Positions 34,198-44,009 of a stretch of 64,000 bases of DNA are shown in pieces. A model generated the notes under the pieces. That model was not told the DNA's origin and ran no database searches. It saw only the letters and a program-made list of their open reading frames with translations. Location: NCBI GenBank assembly GCA_015272395.1, contig JACYLQ010000001.1, positions 496,001 through 560,000 of the forward strand, written 5' to 3'. The translations under genes and the position numbers were made by a program. The DNA is from Calothrix sp. C42_A2020_038. GTDB lineage: Bacteria > Cyanobacteriota > Cyanobacteriia > Cyanobacteriales > Nostocaceae. How positions within the stretch are numbered: position 1 is the stretch's first letter; the number at the start of each line of letters is the position of its first letter.

Positions 34198-35610
34198 TTA
34201 AATTTCCGCTTCCTCTAATGTAAAGTAAAATGTGGCTCCCTGTTCCATAGCTGCTTCAGCCCAGATCCGGCCACCATGTCGGTGTACAATGCGTTGAACG
34301 GTAGCAAGTCCAATTCCGTTACCTGGAAATTCTTGTGTACCATGTAACCGTTGGAATGGTCCGAATAATTTATCGCTGTAGGTCATGTCAAACCCCACAC
34401 CATCATCTCGAACAAAGTAAATTGGTATACCTTCCTGAAGGATACAGCCAAACTCAATTCGCGCTTGAGGATGCTTAGAGGTAAATTTCCAAGCATTATT
34501 TAATAAGTTTTCTAATAAAACTTGTAATAGATTTGTATCACCTTGAGCTACCAAGCCATTTTGAATGACAAACTCTACTTGTCGGTCGCTTTGATGTTGT
34601 AAATTGGTGCAAACACGACTGGCTAGCTTACTCAAATCTACAGGTTCAAAATTCATATCGCTACGTGTTACGCGCGATAGCGTCAGAAGGTCATCGATTA
34701 ATTGTCCCATCCGTTGGGTAGCTAGACGAATACGCCGCAGATAGTCTTGTCCTGTAGGGTCCAACTGGTCGATACAATCCTCAATTAGTGCTAAACTAAA
34801 CCCATCTATACTGCGTAAAGGCGCGCGTAAATCGTGGGATACCGAATAGCTAAAGGCTTCGAGTTCCCTGTTAACTGCCTTGAGTTCGATGATCGCTTGG
34901 CGAAGTCCCTGGTTTAAGTTGTGAACACGCTCTTCAGCTTGTTGTCGTTCCTGAATTTCTGCTCGTAGTTCTGCCATCAGTTCTGCGTGCTGGAGCGCTA
35001 CTCCCAAGTGTTCGGCAATTTGACGAACAAACTCGATTTCTGTAGAGTGCCACTCGCGCGAATTACGGCATTGGTGGATACAAAGCAACCCCCAAAGGTT
35101 AGACCCAAGTAGAAGAGGTACTACTAGGTTAGCTTTGACTTGAAACTGAGAAAGTATCTCAATATGGCAGTCACTCAACCCATGATTATAAATATCTGCT
35201 ACTGCCTGAACCCGACCATATTGATAATGGATTGCAAACTGTTCCCCAAAACAATGGTCATGAACTTTCCGCGCGATTGCTGATGTAAAAGCTGGGTCTA
35301 CATCTTCAGAAACAAACTCTCCATCATCCCAACCGGAGTCTGGATCAAAACGAAACATACCTACTCGGTCTGCTTGCAAAAGTTTACGAACCTCAGTAGC
35401 TGTGGATTGAAAAATCGTTTCCAAATCTATAGGTTCTCGCAGACGAGTAATTACATGGAATAATGTTTTTTGTTGTTCTACCTGAAAATTAGCCCTTTCT
35501 ATTTCCTGCTTCAAGTGGTCAAATTCACTTGCCAATACTTGTTTTAATTCTTCAAATGCCGCTTCATCTCGACACAACCCCTGTAAGGAAGCTAGTATTT
35601 TTGGGTTCAT
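34198..35610 (-). CDS. DXCF-type cyanobacteriochrome histidine kinase
   Basis: 470 residues, soluble. After a coiled coil (1-50), a GAF domain (about 55-210) contains DHCF with Cys120 and SDCHIEIL with Cys148. The 28-residue spacing is that between the two bilin-binding cysteines of DXCF cyanobacteriochromes such as TePixJ. FQVKANLVVPLLLGSNLWGLL is typical of bilin-binding GAFs. A coiled linker leads to HisKA with His259 (SYSVSHDLRAPLRSIDGF) and an ATPase (VRDDGVGFD, GNGIGLATVQRIVHRHGG). Predicted to bind phycoviolobilin and switch between blue/violet and green states. It heads a three-gene operon. Confidence 0.88.
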   Translation of the reverse strand: MNPKILASLQGLCRDEAAFEELKQVLASEFDHLKQEIERANFQVEQQKTLFHVITRLREPIDLETIFQSTATEVRKLLQADRVGMFRFDPDSGWDDGEFVSEDVDPAFTSAIARKVHDHCFGEQFAIHYQYGRVQAVADIYNHGLSDCHIEILSQFQVKANLVVPLLLGSNLWGLLCIHQCRNSREWHSTEIEFVRQIAEHLGVALQHAELMAELRAEIQERQQAEERVHNLNQGLRQAIIELKAVNRELEAFSYSVSHDLRAPLRSIDGFSLALIEDCIDQLDPTGQDYLRRIRLATQRMGQLIDDLLTLSRVTRSDMNFEPVDLSKLASRVCTNLQHQSDRQVEFVIQNGLVAQGDTNLLQVLLENLLNNAWKFTSKHPQARIEFGCILQEGIPIYFVRDDGVGFDMTYSDKLFGPFQRLHGTQEFPGNGIGLATVQRIVHRHGGRIWAEAAMEQGATFYFTLEEAEI

Positions 35611-36130
35611 TAATCTTGATTTGTCTATTGTGTGAAAAATCAGGCGTTGCTGCCAGGAATTGAAAAATCAAAAAATTAATATTTATTTTATTTGGTTGAA
35701 TTTTTGGTTTAAACACAACTTAGCCCAGTCAAAGGTGACTGGGCTATCTAGATTTCAAATAAGTCAAACTGATTTTCTTTGTGATGAAGTTAACAGTCAG
35801 CAAATAAGGGTTTACATTATTACTCACAAACTCAGCAATTTTCCGTTTTTCCGCTTTGGGATTTGGCTTTGTATCCAACACAAACGTTGAAGTTGGAGTA
35901 ATGCCACACTTTATTGTTTTGCTGAAGTTTGCTTGGGCTTTCGACCGGAGACACCTTGTCTTACGCCCTTTTTGTTTGGTTTTATCTTGTTTGGTGTCTT
36001 GATTATTAATTTAGCACCAATGGCATTTGTGATCATCTGCTATTAACCTAAATTTACAACCGTTCAATTTTCGTAACAAATAACCCAAGATATTGTTGAT
36101 GTAGCATTGTTACGTTCACAGCACATAATC
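35611..36130. other. intergenic region with hairpin; no convincing gene
   Basis: A perfect 10-bp stem, AGCCCAGTCA...TGACTGGGCT (35722-35745), is the main structure. Downstream sequence carries GCTTGGGCTTTCGACCGGAG and many stops. A 76-codon frame at 35660-35890 has no ribosome binding site and no recognisable features. The left end holds the promoter of the cyanobacteriochrome operon. Confidence 0.5.
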
Positions 36131-37339
36131 TTAAATCAACATTCCAGCAATAGCTGCGGTAATAAAACTAGCTAACAATCCACCCATCATTGATTTAACA
36201 CCCATACGGGCTAAATCGTGTTGACGGTAAGGCGCCATTCCGGTAATACCACCAATTGTGATACCAATCGAGCCGATATTGGCAAAGTTACACAAAGCGT
36301 AAGTGGCTATGATGCTTGCACGCTCAGATATTTGTTGTTTCTCAATCAACGTTTTTAAGTCTAAATAGGCAATAAATTCATTGAGAATTGTCTTTTTACC
36401 CAACAAAGCTCCAACTTGCATACAATCAGATAAAGGTACACCCATTAAGAAAGCAACAGGCGCCATCAAGAATGATAAAATCCACTCTAATGAAAACTGG
36501 GCTAAACCGATGCGTGTTCCGAACCATCCTAGTAAGGCATTAACAACAGCGAGTAAACCCAAAAAAGCAATAATCATTACACCCACATTAACTGCTAACC
36601 GCACTCCATCGATTGCACCTGTGGTTGCCGCATCGATAGCATTAACATAAGTGGTCTTCACATCCATTTTGACATTTCCGGCTGTGTCCGCAACTTCAGT
36701 TTCTGGATAGAGTATTTTTGCCACTACTAATGCTGTTGGTGCTGTCATGAAAAATGCTGCTATCAGGTGTTGTTTTGGCACACCAAACGATAAATAGGCG
36801 CCCAAAACACCTCCCGCAACAGTTGCAAACCCCCCTGTCATCACCGCAAATAATTCTGATTGAGTCATATTTGCTACATATGGCTTCACTATAAGTGGGG
36901 ACTCAGTCGGCCCCAAAAAGATATTACCTGCGGTAGATAATGATTCTGCACCAGAGGTTCGCATCGTTTTCATCATCACCCACGCCAAACCTTTTACTAT
37001 CCATTGTAAAATACCGTAGTGATATAAAATACTAATAAATGCTGAGAAAAAGATAATAGTTGGCAGTATCTGAAACGCAAAAAAATGGTCTTTGTAACTG
37101 TCACCAAAGACAAACTTGGCACCCACGTCTGAGTACGACAGAAAATTTGCAACTATATCACCTAGCGATTGAAATATTCTTACACCCCAAGACGTTTTGA
37201 GTATCAGCAGCGCAAATGTGAACTCCAAACCCAAACCCCAAGCAATAGTTTGCCAGCGTATCGCCCGACGATTTACGGAAAGAGCATAAGATATAACAAT
37301 AAATACCAGTATACCAGCAAATGAAATCGCGCGCTCCAT
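36131..37339 (-). CDS. nupC: NupC-type concentrative nucleoside transporter
   Basis: A 402-residue inner-membrane symporter with about ten spans. FQSLGDIVANFLSYSDVGAKFVFG, the selectivity segment GAESLSTAGNIFLGPTESPLI, and later LCNFANIGSIGITIGGI are the conserved nucleoside-binding and repeat motifs of the CNT family. It imports nucleosides with H+ or Na+. Full length. The gene is isolated, with a 168-base gap to the GH74-like gene upstream on the same strand. The short overlapping frames inside it are shadows. Confidence 0.93.
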   Translation of the reverse strand: MERAISFAGILVFIVISYALSVNRRAIRWQTIAWGLGLEFTFALLILKTSWGVRIFQSLGDIVANFLSYSDVGAKFVFGDSYKDHFFAFQILPTIIFFSAFISILYHYGILQWIVKGLAWVMMKTMRTSGAESLSTAGNIFLGPTESPLIVKPYVANMTQSELFAVMTGGFATVAGGVLGAYLSFGVPKQHLIAAFFMTAPTALVVAKILYPETEVADTAGNVKMDVKTTYVNAIDAATTGAIDGVRLAVNVGVMIIAFLGLLAVVNALLGWFGTRIGLAQFSLEWILSFLMAPVAFLMGVPLSDCMQVGALLGKKTILNEFIAYLDLKTLIEKQQISERASIIATYALCNFANIGSIGITIGGITGMAPYRQHDLARMGVKSMMGGLLASFITAAIAGMLI

Positions 37340-37507
37340 TATAACTCCAAAAATGCACCGCTAAAACTCTAAGCTATACAGAATACACCACACTGTACTT
37401 TTTGTGACAAAATTAACAACATGAGCAGTAGATCTTGCAGGAGAGAGGTTTGGAGAGGGGTTTTTTTAGATTCGTCGAACTGACGTTTATTTAAAATCAA
37501 CTATCCG

Positions 37508-40078
37508 TTACATCCGTTCATCATCTGTTGCCAATTGCCCACTTTCACCCACTATAATTCCTCGTCCTGTCAAAGCCACATATACTAAATTAGATCTACG
37601 CATATCACCTTCTATGTAAGTCATCCCTGGAAAGTGTAATATATCTGGGTCGCTGATACGAATCCATGATTTACCCATATCTTCAGATTTATAAACAGCA
37701 TCTTTAGTCGCATTATCTACACGACCAAATATGTAAATGTATGGAAGTAGATTTGATTTACCTTTACCAAAGGTAATAAATTCACAGGTTTGAACCGATG
37801 TAATCTTTCTAAAAAATTTACCACCGTCAGTAGAACGATACAACGGATTACCATTTACATCTTCAGGATTACGCGCGAAACTTATCCATACGTCACCTTG
37901 TTGCGTCGGATTACTGACGATTGTCGGACGAATTATCCAACCAGGAAAATTAGTTGTTTGGCTTTTATGCCAATTGGCGCCACCATCATTACTGTAATAA
38001 AAGCCATCGACATTGAAATAGTAGAAAGTTTTACCTTGAGGGTCTTTTCTATCTGCTGCCAAAATATACGAACTCAACCACGGACTGATACTGTTTGACC
38101 AAGATTTTGGTAAAGCTTGATAGTGGAGATGGTCGTTGTTTTTCTCATCAAATGGTTCTGGTGGAGGGTTATAGTCGAGATTGTGCGAAAGTTGCCAAGT
38201 TTTACCACCATCATTAGTGTAGTGAGTCCAAGTTCCCCAAGTTGGCGCCCACACCATATTTTTAGGGTTTGTCGGAGACATGGCAATTTGTCCACCGATA
38301 GCATAAGCTTTTTCTTTGCCAGACTTGTCACTTTTCCATAATTCTTCGGTCGGGACAGACTTAAACGCTTTCCAAGTTTTACCGTTATCAGTTGTAACGC
38401 CATGTATTCCCCAAAACCCCTGCCATTGGTGAAAACCCACAAACGCAGCATGATTCGGGTGATTGTAAGAATAGTCCATACCCGTTGCACCTGCTACATG
38501 GGGAAAGGGAATTGGGTATACTTTCCAATCAGGGTTTGCCCATTTAAAAGCAGGATTTATGGTTAAGTTTTCCGGGCTAATACTTTTTTTTGGCACTTCA
38601 TAGCGACTCACATGTCTAAACCCAATTTTATCTTGGGTTGCGCTTAGTAAATCTGCACCTCCTTGTGTTTTTGGTACAGGTGGTACCCGCACCATATTTA
38701 AGTCTAATTCCTCTAAATTATTCATTAACCATTTGTAAGGAGCTTTGGTAGTCACGTCATCGCTACTTGCTACCCCCCATCCATTTGTCCACCATACTTT
38801 TTTGGGGTTACTTGGGTCAAAGACAATTGATGCGGCGCCACTTGAAGCGTAAGATTGATAGTACCCAGGAGCTGTTGGATTGATTTTATCTTGAGGATGG
38901 TTGGCATCATAGGCACCCATATACATTGTTTGTTTATCCCACTTTTGTCCACCACTAGTAGACATATAAACAAATCTGTCGGCAACTGCCATCACTGTCT
39001 TAGGTTGGTTTGGTTGTACCGTAATGGCTGAATAAACTCTTCCTTCTCCATCAGGTGTAATCGCTGTCCATTTACCATTACTATACTTACGAATACTTCC
39101 CGATGTATTCTTACCATTACTACCCCAAGTCCCAAATGCTACATACAACGTCCCATCGCTTGCAATTGCCGCGCGTAAAGGATTATCGGCGCCATGAATA
39201 TTCTGCCAGGAATTTCCACCATTGGTACTTTGCCAAACTCCACTTCCATGCACACCCACATATATAGTTTGTGTAATACCACCACGAAGTGAACCTTTAT
39301 CGAAGACAACAAACGTGAAACCCGGTATATCGACATTATCTTTACCATCTTTGAGATATTCTGGCAAACTGTTAACTTCGGGCAAACCTGTAACGTGCGT
39401 CCAATCTTGATTACCATCTTTCTTCCACAAACCATCGCGTCGTGACGCAAAGTAAATTAGACCTGATTTGTTCGGGTCAACTGCTAATCTTTCACCTGTA
39501 TCTGAACGGTATGCTTGATTTGGACCAACATAAACATCATGTTTTCCTAAACCAGTTACTTCCCATGTCATCCCTCTATCATCAGATATTAATACTTCAC
39601 CAGAATACTTATACTTCTGTTTATCCCCATCTTGGAAAGTTGTATTATGACGATTTACAACTGCATAAACACGATTTGGCTTTAATCCGTCTACAGCAAC
39701 ACTTTCTACTCCAATTCCACCCTTAGAAAAGTTAGTATCAAACATGTCCATTAATGGTAGCCACGTTTGATGATTACGGTCAAAACGATAGGCACCACCT
39801 ACATCTGTACGTACATATACATCGTGAGGTGAAGTTGGATTTATTACCAAACCAGTAACATAACCCATGCCTTGAATATTGACATTGCGCCAAGTGAACA
39901 AATTACTCGCTTGTGTGCTTGGCTGACGTATCGGTGGAGGCGCCTCGGCCCTTACTAAAATTGGCGCGGAGACTAATTGCACATCATTAACAGCAGGTTC
40001 AGTACACCCATGCAAGTTTAACAATACTAGCAAACTTGCTGTTAATTGCAACAAGAATAAGGTTAGATGCCGTTTCAT
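37508..40078 (-). CDS. GH74-like beta-propeller lipoprotein
   Basis: 856 residues. Signal peptide with lipobox LNLHGC, lipidated Cys25. The mature protein opens FTWRNVNIQGMGYVTGLVIN and YVRTDVGGAYRFDRN (Asp92 in the TDVGGAY motif), the pattern of GH74 xyloglucanases, two seven-bladed propellers with many Asp-box-like turns (SDDRGMTWEV, SEDMGKSWIRI, NDGGKTWQL). GH74 enzymes cut beta-glucan backbones such as xyloglucan. It is anchored on the cell envelope. Substrate specificity cannot be read from sequence; the second catalytic Asp is not assigned. Confidence 0.83.
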   Translation of the reverse strand: MKRHLTLFLLQLTASLLVLLNLHGCTEPAVNDVQLVSAPILVRAEAPPPIRQPSTQASNLFTWRNVNIQGMGYVTGLVINPTSPHDVYVRTDVGGAYRFDRNHQTWLPLMDMFDTNFSKGGIGVESVAVDGLKPNRVYAVVNRHNTTFQDGDKQKYKYSGEVLISDDRGMTWEVTGLGKHDVYVGPNQAYRSDTGERLAVDPNKSGLIYFASRRDGLWKKDGNQDWTHVTGLPEVNSLPEYLKDGKDNVDIPGFTFVVFDKGSLRGGITQTIYVGVHGSGVWQSTNGGNSWQNIHGADNPLRAAIASDGTLYVAFGTWGSNGKNTSGSIRKYSNGKWTAITPDGEGRVYSAITVQPNQPKTVMAVADRFVYMSTSGGQKWDKQTMYMGAYDANHPQDKINPTAPGYYQSYASSGAASIVFDPSNPKKVWWTNGWGVASSDDVTTKAPYKWLMNNLEELDLNMVRVPPVPKTQGGADLLSATQDKIGFRHVSRYEVPKKSISPENLTINPAFKWANPDWKVYPIPFPHVAGATGMDYSYNHPNHAAFVGFHQWQGFWGIHGVTTDNGKTWKAFKSVPTEELWKSDKSGKEKAYAIGGQIAMSPTNPKNMVWAPTWGTWTHYTNDGGKTWQLSHNLDYNPPPEPFDEKNNDHLHYQALPKSWSNSISPWLSSYILAADRKDPQGKTFYYFNVDGFYYSNDGGANWHKSQTTNFPGWIIRPTIVSNPTQQGDVWISFARNPEDVNGNPLYRSTDGGKFFRKITSVQTCEFITFGKGKSNLLPYIYIFGRVDNATKDAVYKSEDMGKSWIRISDPDILHFPGMTYIEGDMRRSNLVYVALTGRGIIVGESGQLATDDERM

Positions 40079-40600
40079 CCGCTTGCCGGAATTTACGCTT
40101 TATTAATAATATATTATAAATAAGTCTAAGTGAAACTGTTTCTAGGCATCCACTGCTCGACTATGGCTTGAGCTATACCCTCGCGCTAACCAATACATAA
40201 TATTTTTGTATTAACTAGGGTGTTGTTTAGTAATCTTGGATTTATAAATTATTTTCATGAGGGAGGAGATAGCGGCGCCGTTAATCCAGGTTTCCAATTA
40301 TGAATTCTCCTTTAGGGGACTAAAACTTCGCTGACTTCTGCTTTACATTTGCATTTGGTTGTTTCGGGTAGCCACCGAGGTATGTGCATTCAGGAGACAC
40401 ATTGTAAATAAATGTTACAGAACGTTCTTTAATAATTTACTAGCTTGCCCATTAATGAACTTTTTAGGGAATGTCTTCGCAAGAGAAAACACTCAATTCG
40501 GTATTGAAACAACCTAAAATCAAGGGTTTTTAAGTATATGCGTTACAACACTTTACAATTTGTACCCTGAATGCGGCTATCTCGGCGGCTACCCTAGTAG
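40079..40600. other. intergenic region, no gene recognised
   Basis: About 520 bases between two minus-strand genes. It contains one GGCGCC (about 40274) but no open frame with a start and ribosome binding site. I see no tRNA fold or riboswitch pattern. The half next to 40078 likely holds the promoter of the GH74-like gene; the half next to 40600 follows the secreted-protein gene. Confidence 0.45.
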
Positions 40601-41104
40601 TTATTTCGCAGTCGAGAACGAGACTTTGGAAGACCCTGGAGGCAGCGACCGCAGGAGTTGCTCACCCTGTTGCTGGGTTAATTGCTTTGGAGAAACTCCC
40701 AATGCCTTAAAGAAGTCATCACTATTGACAACGTGAGAGCGAGTGCCATCGACGACAATCAACCGTCCAAATGCTGGCGAGACGTAAGCTTTAACTCGAT
40801 TCGGCGAATTGCAGGGCAGATCCCCAGTACCATTGAAAGTAAAAGGGCCATTTATAAGCTTATCATATTCCTGAGCATTAACCGCTTTGTGCGGAACCCG
40901 TTTCCAGAGATTATCTAGGGCAGGGCAACCGATTTTGTAAGATTGCATTTCAGCTTCAAAAATCGCGATCGAAGGACGGCCTGGTAAGAAGACGACTCGT
41001 GCTGGAGTTGCTGCAAAGCTAGAAGCCGCAGCACCAGCAATTACGGTTGCCATCGTTGTAGCAGCGAGAGCGAGCTTTTTCATTGATTTCTGAGCAAAGT
41101 TCAT
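40601..41104 (-). CDS. secreted protein, unknown function
   Basis: 167 residues with a clear signal peptide (KKLALAATTMATVIAGAAASSFA, cut after AFA or nearby). The mature part has two Cys (GCPALDNLW and DLPCNSPNR) that may form a disulfide, no membrane span, and a helical C-terminus ending in Ser-rich SFSTAK. A basic start (MNFAQKSMKK) supports this ATG, which has AAGGAAA upstream. GC content seems a little higher than its surroundings. I do not recognise a family. Confidence 0.7.
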   Translation of the reverse strand: MNFAQKSMKKLALAATTMATVIAGAAASSFAATPARVVFLPGRPSIAIFEAEMQSYKIGCPALDNLWKRVPHKAVNAQEYDKLINGPFTFNGTGDLPCNSPNRVKAYVSPAFGRLIVVDGTRSHVVNSDDFFKALGVSPKQLTQQQGEQLLRSLPPGSSKVSFSTAK

Positions 41105-41619
41105 GATTGTGTTTCCTTTGTTGTGTAATGTGTATTGAGCATTTAAGCTTCTAATTAGTTACACGATGGAAGGTCAGAATATATGCAAGGGGACTGAGAA
41201 TTTGTTGAAAAAACAGAAAATTTGACAATATGCGTATCAAGGTAAATTGGTCTTCCTGTAGCTATACCTTGTTGCCACATTCTTCACATCACAGGCGCCA
41301 GATTATTCAATTGCAACTAATAATTCGATGCCAGTTGTAAAAATATTAGAGCGAAAGTTCATCAGTACATGTATACGATGATAAAGTTCTTAATAAAGGC
41401 GCCTGCAAATGTGCTTGTACGGTGTTGCAGACTCTGGGTATGAATTTGTACAGTTTAGTGTTAGCGATCGCCTATTAACCCCCCTGAAGTGGGAGCGATC
41501 GCTATGGTGATAGACTACGCAATCTCTTGTAGCGACTGTAGGTTAAGGATTTATGCGGGTTAGCCTAACGACTTGGGGCGATCACCTACTAAATCCCCCG
41601 AAGTGGGAGCGATCGCTCA
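41105..41619. repeat. intergenic region with HIP1-flanked direct repeat
   Basis: Two similar blocks of about 40 bases lie at about 41464-41502 and 41578-41616. Each has GCGATC, a variable AT/CCCC stretch, GAAGTGGGAGCGATCGCT and a shared order of bases. They contain three perfect GCGATCGC octamers. The left part of the region, with two GGCGCC sites (about 41292 and 41398), is of the backbone type. The change from GGCGCC to GCGATCGC within 100 bases marks a likely island boundary. Confidence 0.6.
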
Positions 41620-42489
41620 TCAAAAATTACCATCTAATCCCGACAACCAAGCATCCAAATCAGCCATGCTGGTAAAATCAAGCAACGCTTCTCCCAGATT
41701 TTCAAATTGTTCCAGGGAAAGGGATTCAACGCGCTGACTCACCTTTTTAGGTAATTTACCTACCTTACGAGTTAATAAACGCAAAATCAGCGATTTTTCT
41801 CTTTGTTCTCCTCTTTGTTCTCCTCTTTGTTCTCCTTCTGCCAGAATTTCCCGATAAACCCGTGTTTCTTGGAGTGTAATCCCCAGCATTTCCTCTACCT
41901 CCCGTTGACTTTTGCGTTCAAATTTATAAACCATGATTGTCGTCAATAAATCTATTATGGCGCGATTTTCTGATTGAGGTACTTCCTGTTGACTTCTTGC
42001 TAGTAAATACCTTGCTTCCTCGGTGGTTCTTTCTTCCTCTAGCGTTGTCAATGCCATTAATGCAACCCACACAGGCAAAGAGCGAATATCACCCAATTCA
42101 TCCAAGTATATCCGATGTACCTGGTCTCCATTAAGTTGATTCCGGAAAGGATGGATTTCACTTTGTTCTGTACTGCGAGATGGATAAATCATAACTATTT
42201 GCAAATCACTAAATCTGTCACGATTGCGGTAAAAGTATAGGTATGATTCGGCAAACACCCGTTCATATAGTTTTTCATCCCGTTGAAACTGCACTTCTGC
42301 AAAATAAACAACCCCAGGATTTTGAGTTTGTGGTGGTAGAAATACACCGTCAATTTCAAATTTTGGTTCTTTAACTGCTACCGAATCAAAAATATACTCG
42401 GCTGCATTCTCTGGTGGATTTGTCAATAGTTCAAATAACAAACTGGGAGATTGTTGAAATAATTTATAAAATATCGAATCTCGACGCAT
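41620..42489 (-). CDS. DUF2887/DUF4351 PD-(D/E)XK protein
   Basis: 289 residues. The N-terminal half (FYKLFQQSPSLLFELL, VAVKEPKFEIDGVFLPP, VVYFAEVQFQRD) is the Rpn/DUF2887 nuclease-like fold with the D...E-x-Q active-site pattern. A DUF4351-type end (ILRLLTRKVGKLPKKVSQRVESLS, ALLDFTSMADLDAWL) completes the architecture common in cyanobacteria. Between them a 12-base tandem repeat encodes EGEQRGEQRGEQREK. These proteins are mobile and numerous; roles in DNA cutting or recombination are proposed for relatives. Codon context is HIP1-type, unlike the region to its left. Confidence 0.85.
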   Translation of the reverse strand: MRRDSIFYKLFQQSPSLLFELLTNPPENAAEYIFDSVAVKEPKFEIDGVFLPPQTQNPGVVYFAEVQFQRDEKLYERVFAESYLYFYRNRDRFSDLQIVMIYPSRSTEQSEIHPFRNQLNGDQVHRIYLDELGDIRSLPVWVALMALTTLEEERTTEEARYLLARSQQEVPQSENRAIIDLLTTIMVYKFERKSQREVEEMLGITLQETRVYREILAEGEQRGEQRGEQREKSLILRLLTRKVGKLPKKVSQRVESLSLEQFENLGEALLDFTSMADLDAWLSGLDGNF

Positions 42490-42842
42490 GGAAGATTAGC
42501 TTAAACCTGGGAACATTTTACCAGCGATAGGTGCTGTCGTAGCGGTTTTCTGGAGCGATACGCATTAGCTTCGCTATACTGCGTAAACGCGCAGCGTGTC
42601 CGTTGGCAAAGCCGTCCTGAAAGGGCTAGGACTTAGTTAGCATTAAGCCGGAGGCTTATCGCAATTCAACTTGCAATGATGAGGTTTTGCCTAGCGACTT
42701 GGAGCGATCGCATCATACTTGATACCCAAACAACTATACAAAATTATTAATAAATACTATCATTAATGTAGTTTCTTGATTAAATACACTCCCGCCCTAA
42801 ATCCATAACCAAAAAGTCAATTGATAACTGCTCACTAAAATA
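42490..42842. other. intergenic region with GC-rich cyanobacterial repeats
   Basis: Around 42555-42640 the sequence GATACGCATTAGCTTCGCTA and GCAGCGTGTCCGTTGGCAAA belongs to short dispersed repeats common in filamentous cyanobacteria. A HIP1 octamer is at 42704-42711. No open frame of note. The right end is AT-rich and should hold the promoter of the AraC gene. Confidence 0.5.
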
Positions 42843-42848
42843 TTGCTT

Positions 42849-43844
42849 ATGACCATTACCCTAACCCTAGCGGAAGAAGAAGAACTATATGCAGAGGCAG
42901 AGCAAAACAGTATATGTAAATCTGCGTTGCCATCCTTTGAATCTTGGTGCGAAATACCCAAGCAACTGGGTAAGGGCTATATACAAAAGATTGAGGTATA
43001 TCCAGAACTTTGGTTAAAGATAGAAGAATATGAATTCAATGATGATGTCATATTTCAATTGCCGGAATCACAACACCCCTTGCAATTTAATGTTTTGATT
43101 ACACCCGTATACAGAGATAATTTTGGACAAATGGGAGGAGGTTATACAGTAATTTCTGGTGGTGGAATTCAACCTTCTATGAATATTTGTTTTCCCAAAT
43201 CTCAGAAAATCCTCTCCGTTGACATCCAGATGCCACCGCAATTACTAGCAACTTTTTTCCCTGGTCAGGATGGAGAAATTCCTCCCGAATTGAAAATGTT
43301 TGCCAAGGGTGAAGATTGGCAAACGCTAATTTACCCGGAAGCGACAACGGCAGTTGATTTAGTTGCCAGGCAAATCATCAATTGTCCCTACGAAGGAATG
43401 ACGAAACGGATCTATTTGCAGGGCAAAGTCATCGAATTAATGGCACTGCAACTGGCTCCTATTGTTGCCGAGCAAAAGAAAAGCCAACCATCCCCACGTT
43501 TGCGTAGAGAAACCATTGATTCTATTTATCAAGCCAGGGAAATTTTAGTATCCCGGCTAGAAAATCCGCCGTCATTACTGGATTTAGCACAAACTGTAGG
43601 AGTAAGTGAGAGAACCCTTCGCAGGGGTTTTCAAGAATTATTTAATACCACTGTGTTTGGGTATTTAACTAACCAAAGAATGGAAAAAGCCAAGAAATTA
43701 TTGCGTTCCGGTCAATTTTCTATCACAGAAACGGCAATGATGGTAGGTTATTCGAGTTCATCGCATTTTACCGCAGCTTTCAAGCGTCAATTTGGCATTA
43801 CCCCTAGAGAATGCGCGGTTGGTAAATTGTCCGTTTGGCGATAA
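42849..43844 (+). CDS. AraC-family regulator, PchR-like
   Basis: I start at ATG 42849 (MTITLTLAEEEELYAEAEQN) rather than TTG 42843. The N-terminal 200 residues form a sensor domain with no close motif; the C-terminal 100 hold two helix-turn-helix units (LAQTVGVSERTLRRGFQELF and ITETAMMVGYSSSSHFTAAF) and end KRQFGITPRECAVGK. The layout fits PchR-type siderophore regulators. The TonB receptor gene starts 165 bases downstream on the same strand, so it probably activates that gene when the ferric siderophore is present. Confidence 0.88.
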   Translation: MTITLTLAEEEELYAEAEQNSICKSALPSFESWCEIPKQLGKGYIQKIEVYPELWLKIEEYEFNDDVIFQLPESQHPLQFNVLITPVYRDNFGQMGGGYTVISGGGIQPSMNICFPKSQKILSVDIQMPPQLLATFFPGQDGEIPPELKMFAKGEDWQTLIYPEATTAVDLVARQIINCPYEGMTKRIYLQGKVIELMALQLAPIVAEQKKSQPSPRLRRETIDSIYQAREILVSRLENPPSLLDLAQTVGVSERTLRRGFQELFNTTVFGYLTNQRMEKAKKLLRSGQFSITETAMMVGYSSSSHFTAAFKRQFGITPRECAVGKLSVWR

Positions 43845-44009
43845 TAATTGCCGTTTGATGATAGATTTTGCAGCTAACTCTCTTTTATACTCACGTTACC
43901 CAAGTTAATAAACTTTCGCAATAATTGTTGATTTGAGTTGTTTGGCAAAGGACTGAACATGGGTGGATTCCTTTGGTGGGGATGTGAGGAGTATAAATAG
44001 GGAGTAATT

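Noticed and set aside
35660-35890. Plus-strand 76-codon frame in the region upstream of the cyanobacteriochrome operon
   Set aside because: No ribosome binding site, runs through a perfect palindrome, and aromatic-rich composition typical of AT-rich noncoding DNA.
38074-38490. Minus-strand 138-codon frame in another phase of the GH74-like gene
   Set aside because: Shadow frame of a long gene with strong family motifs; its sequence has no fold or motif.
41800-41845. Short tandem repeats in the DUF2887 gene as a possible CRISPR array
   Set aside because: The unit is 12 bases with no spacers and encodes GEQR repeats inside a reading frame.
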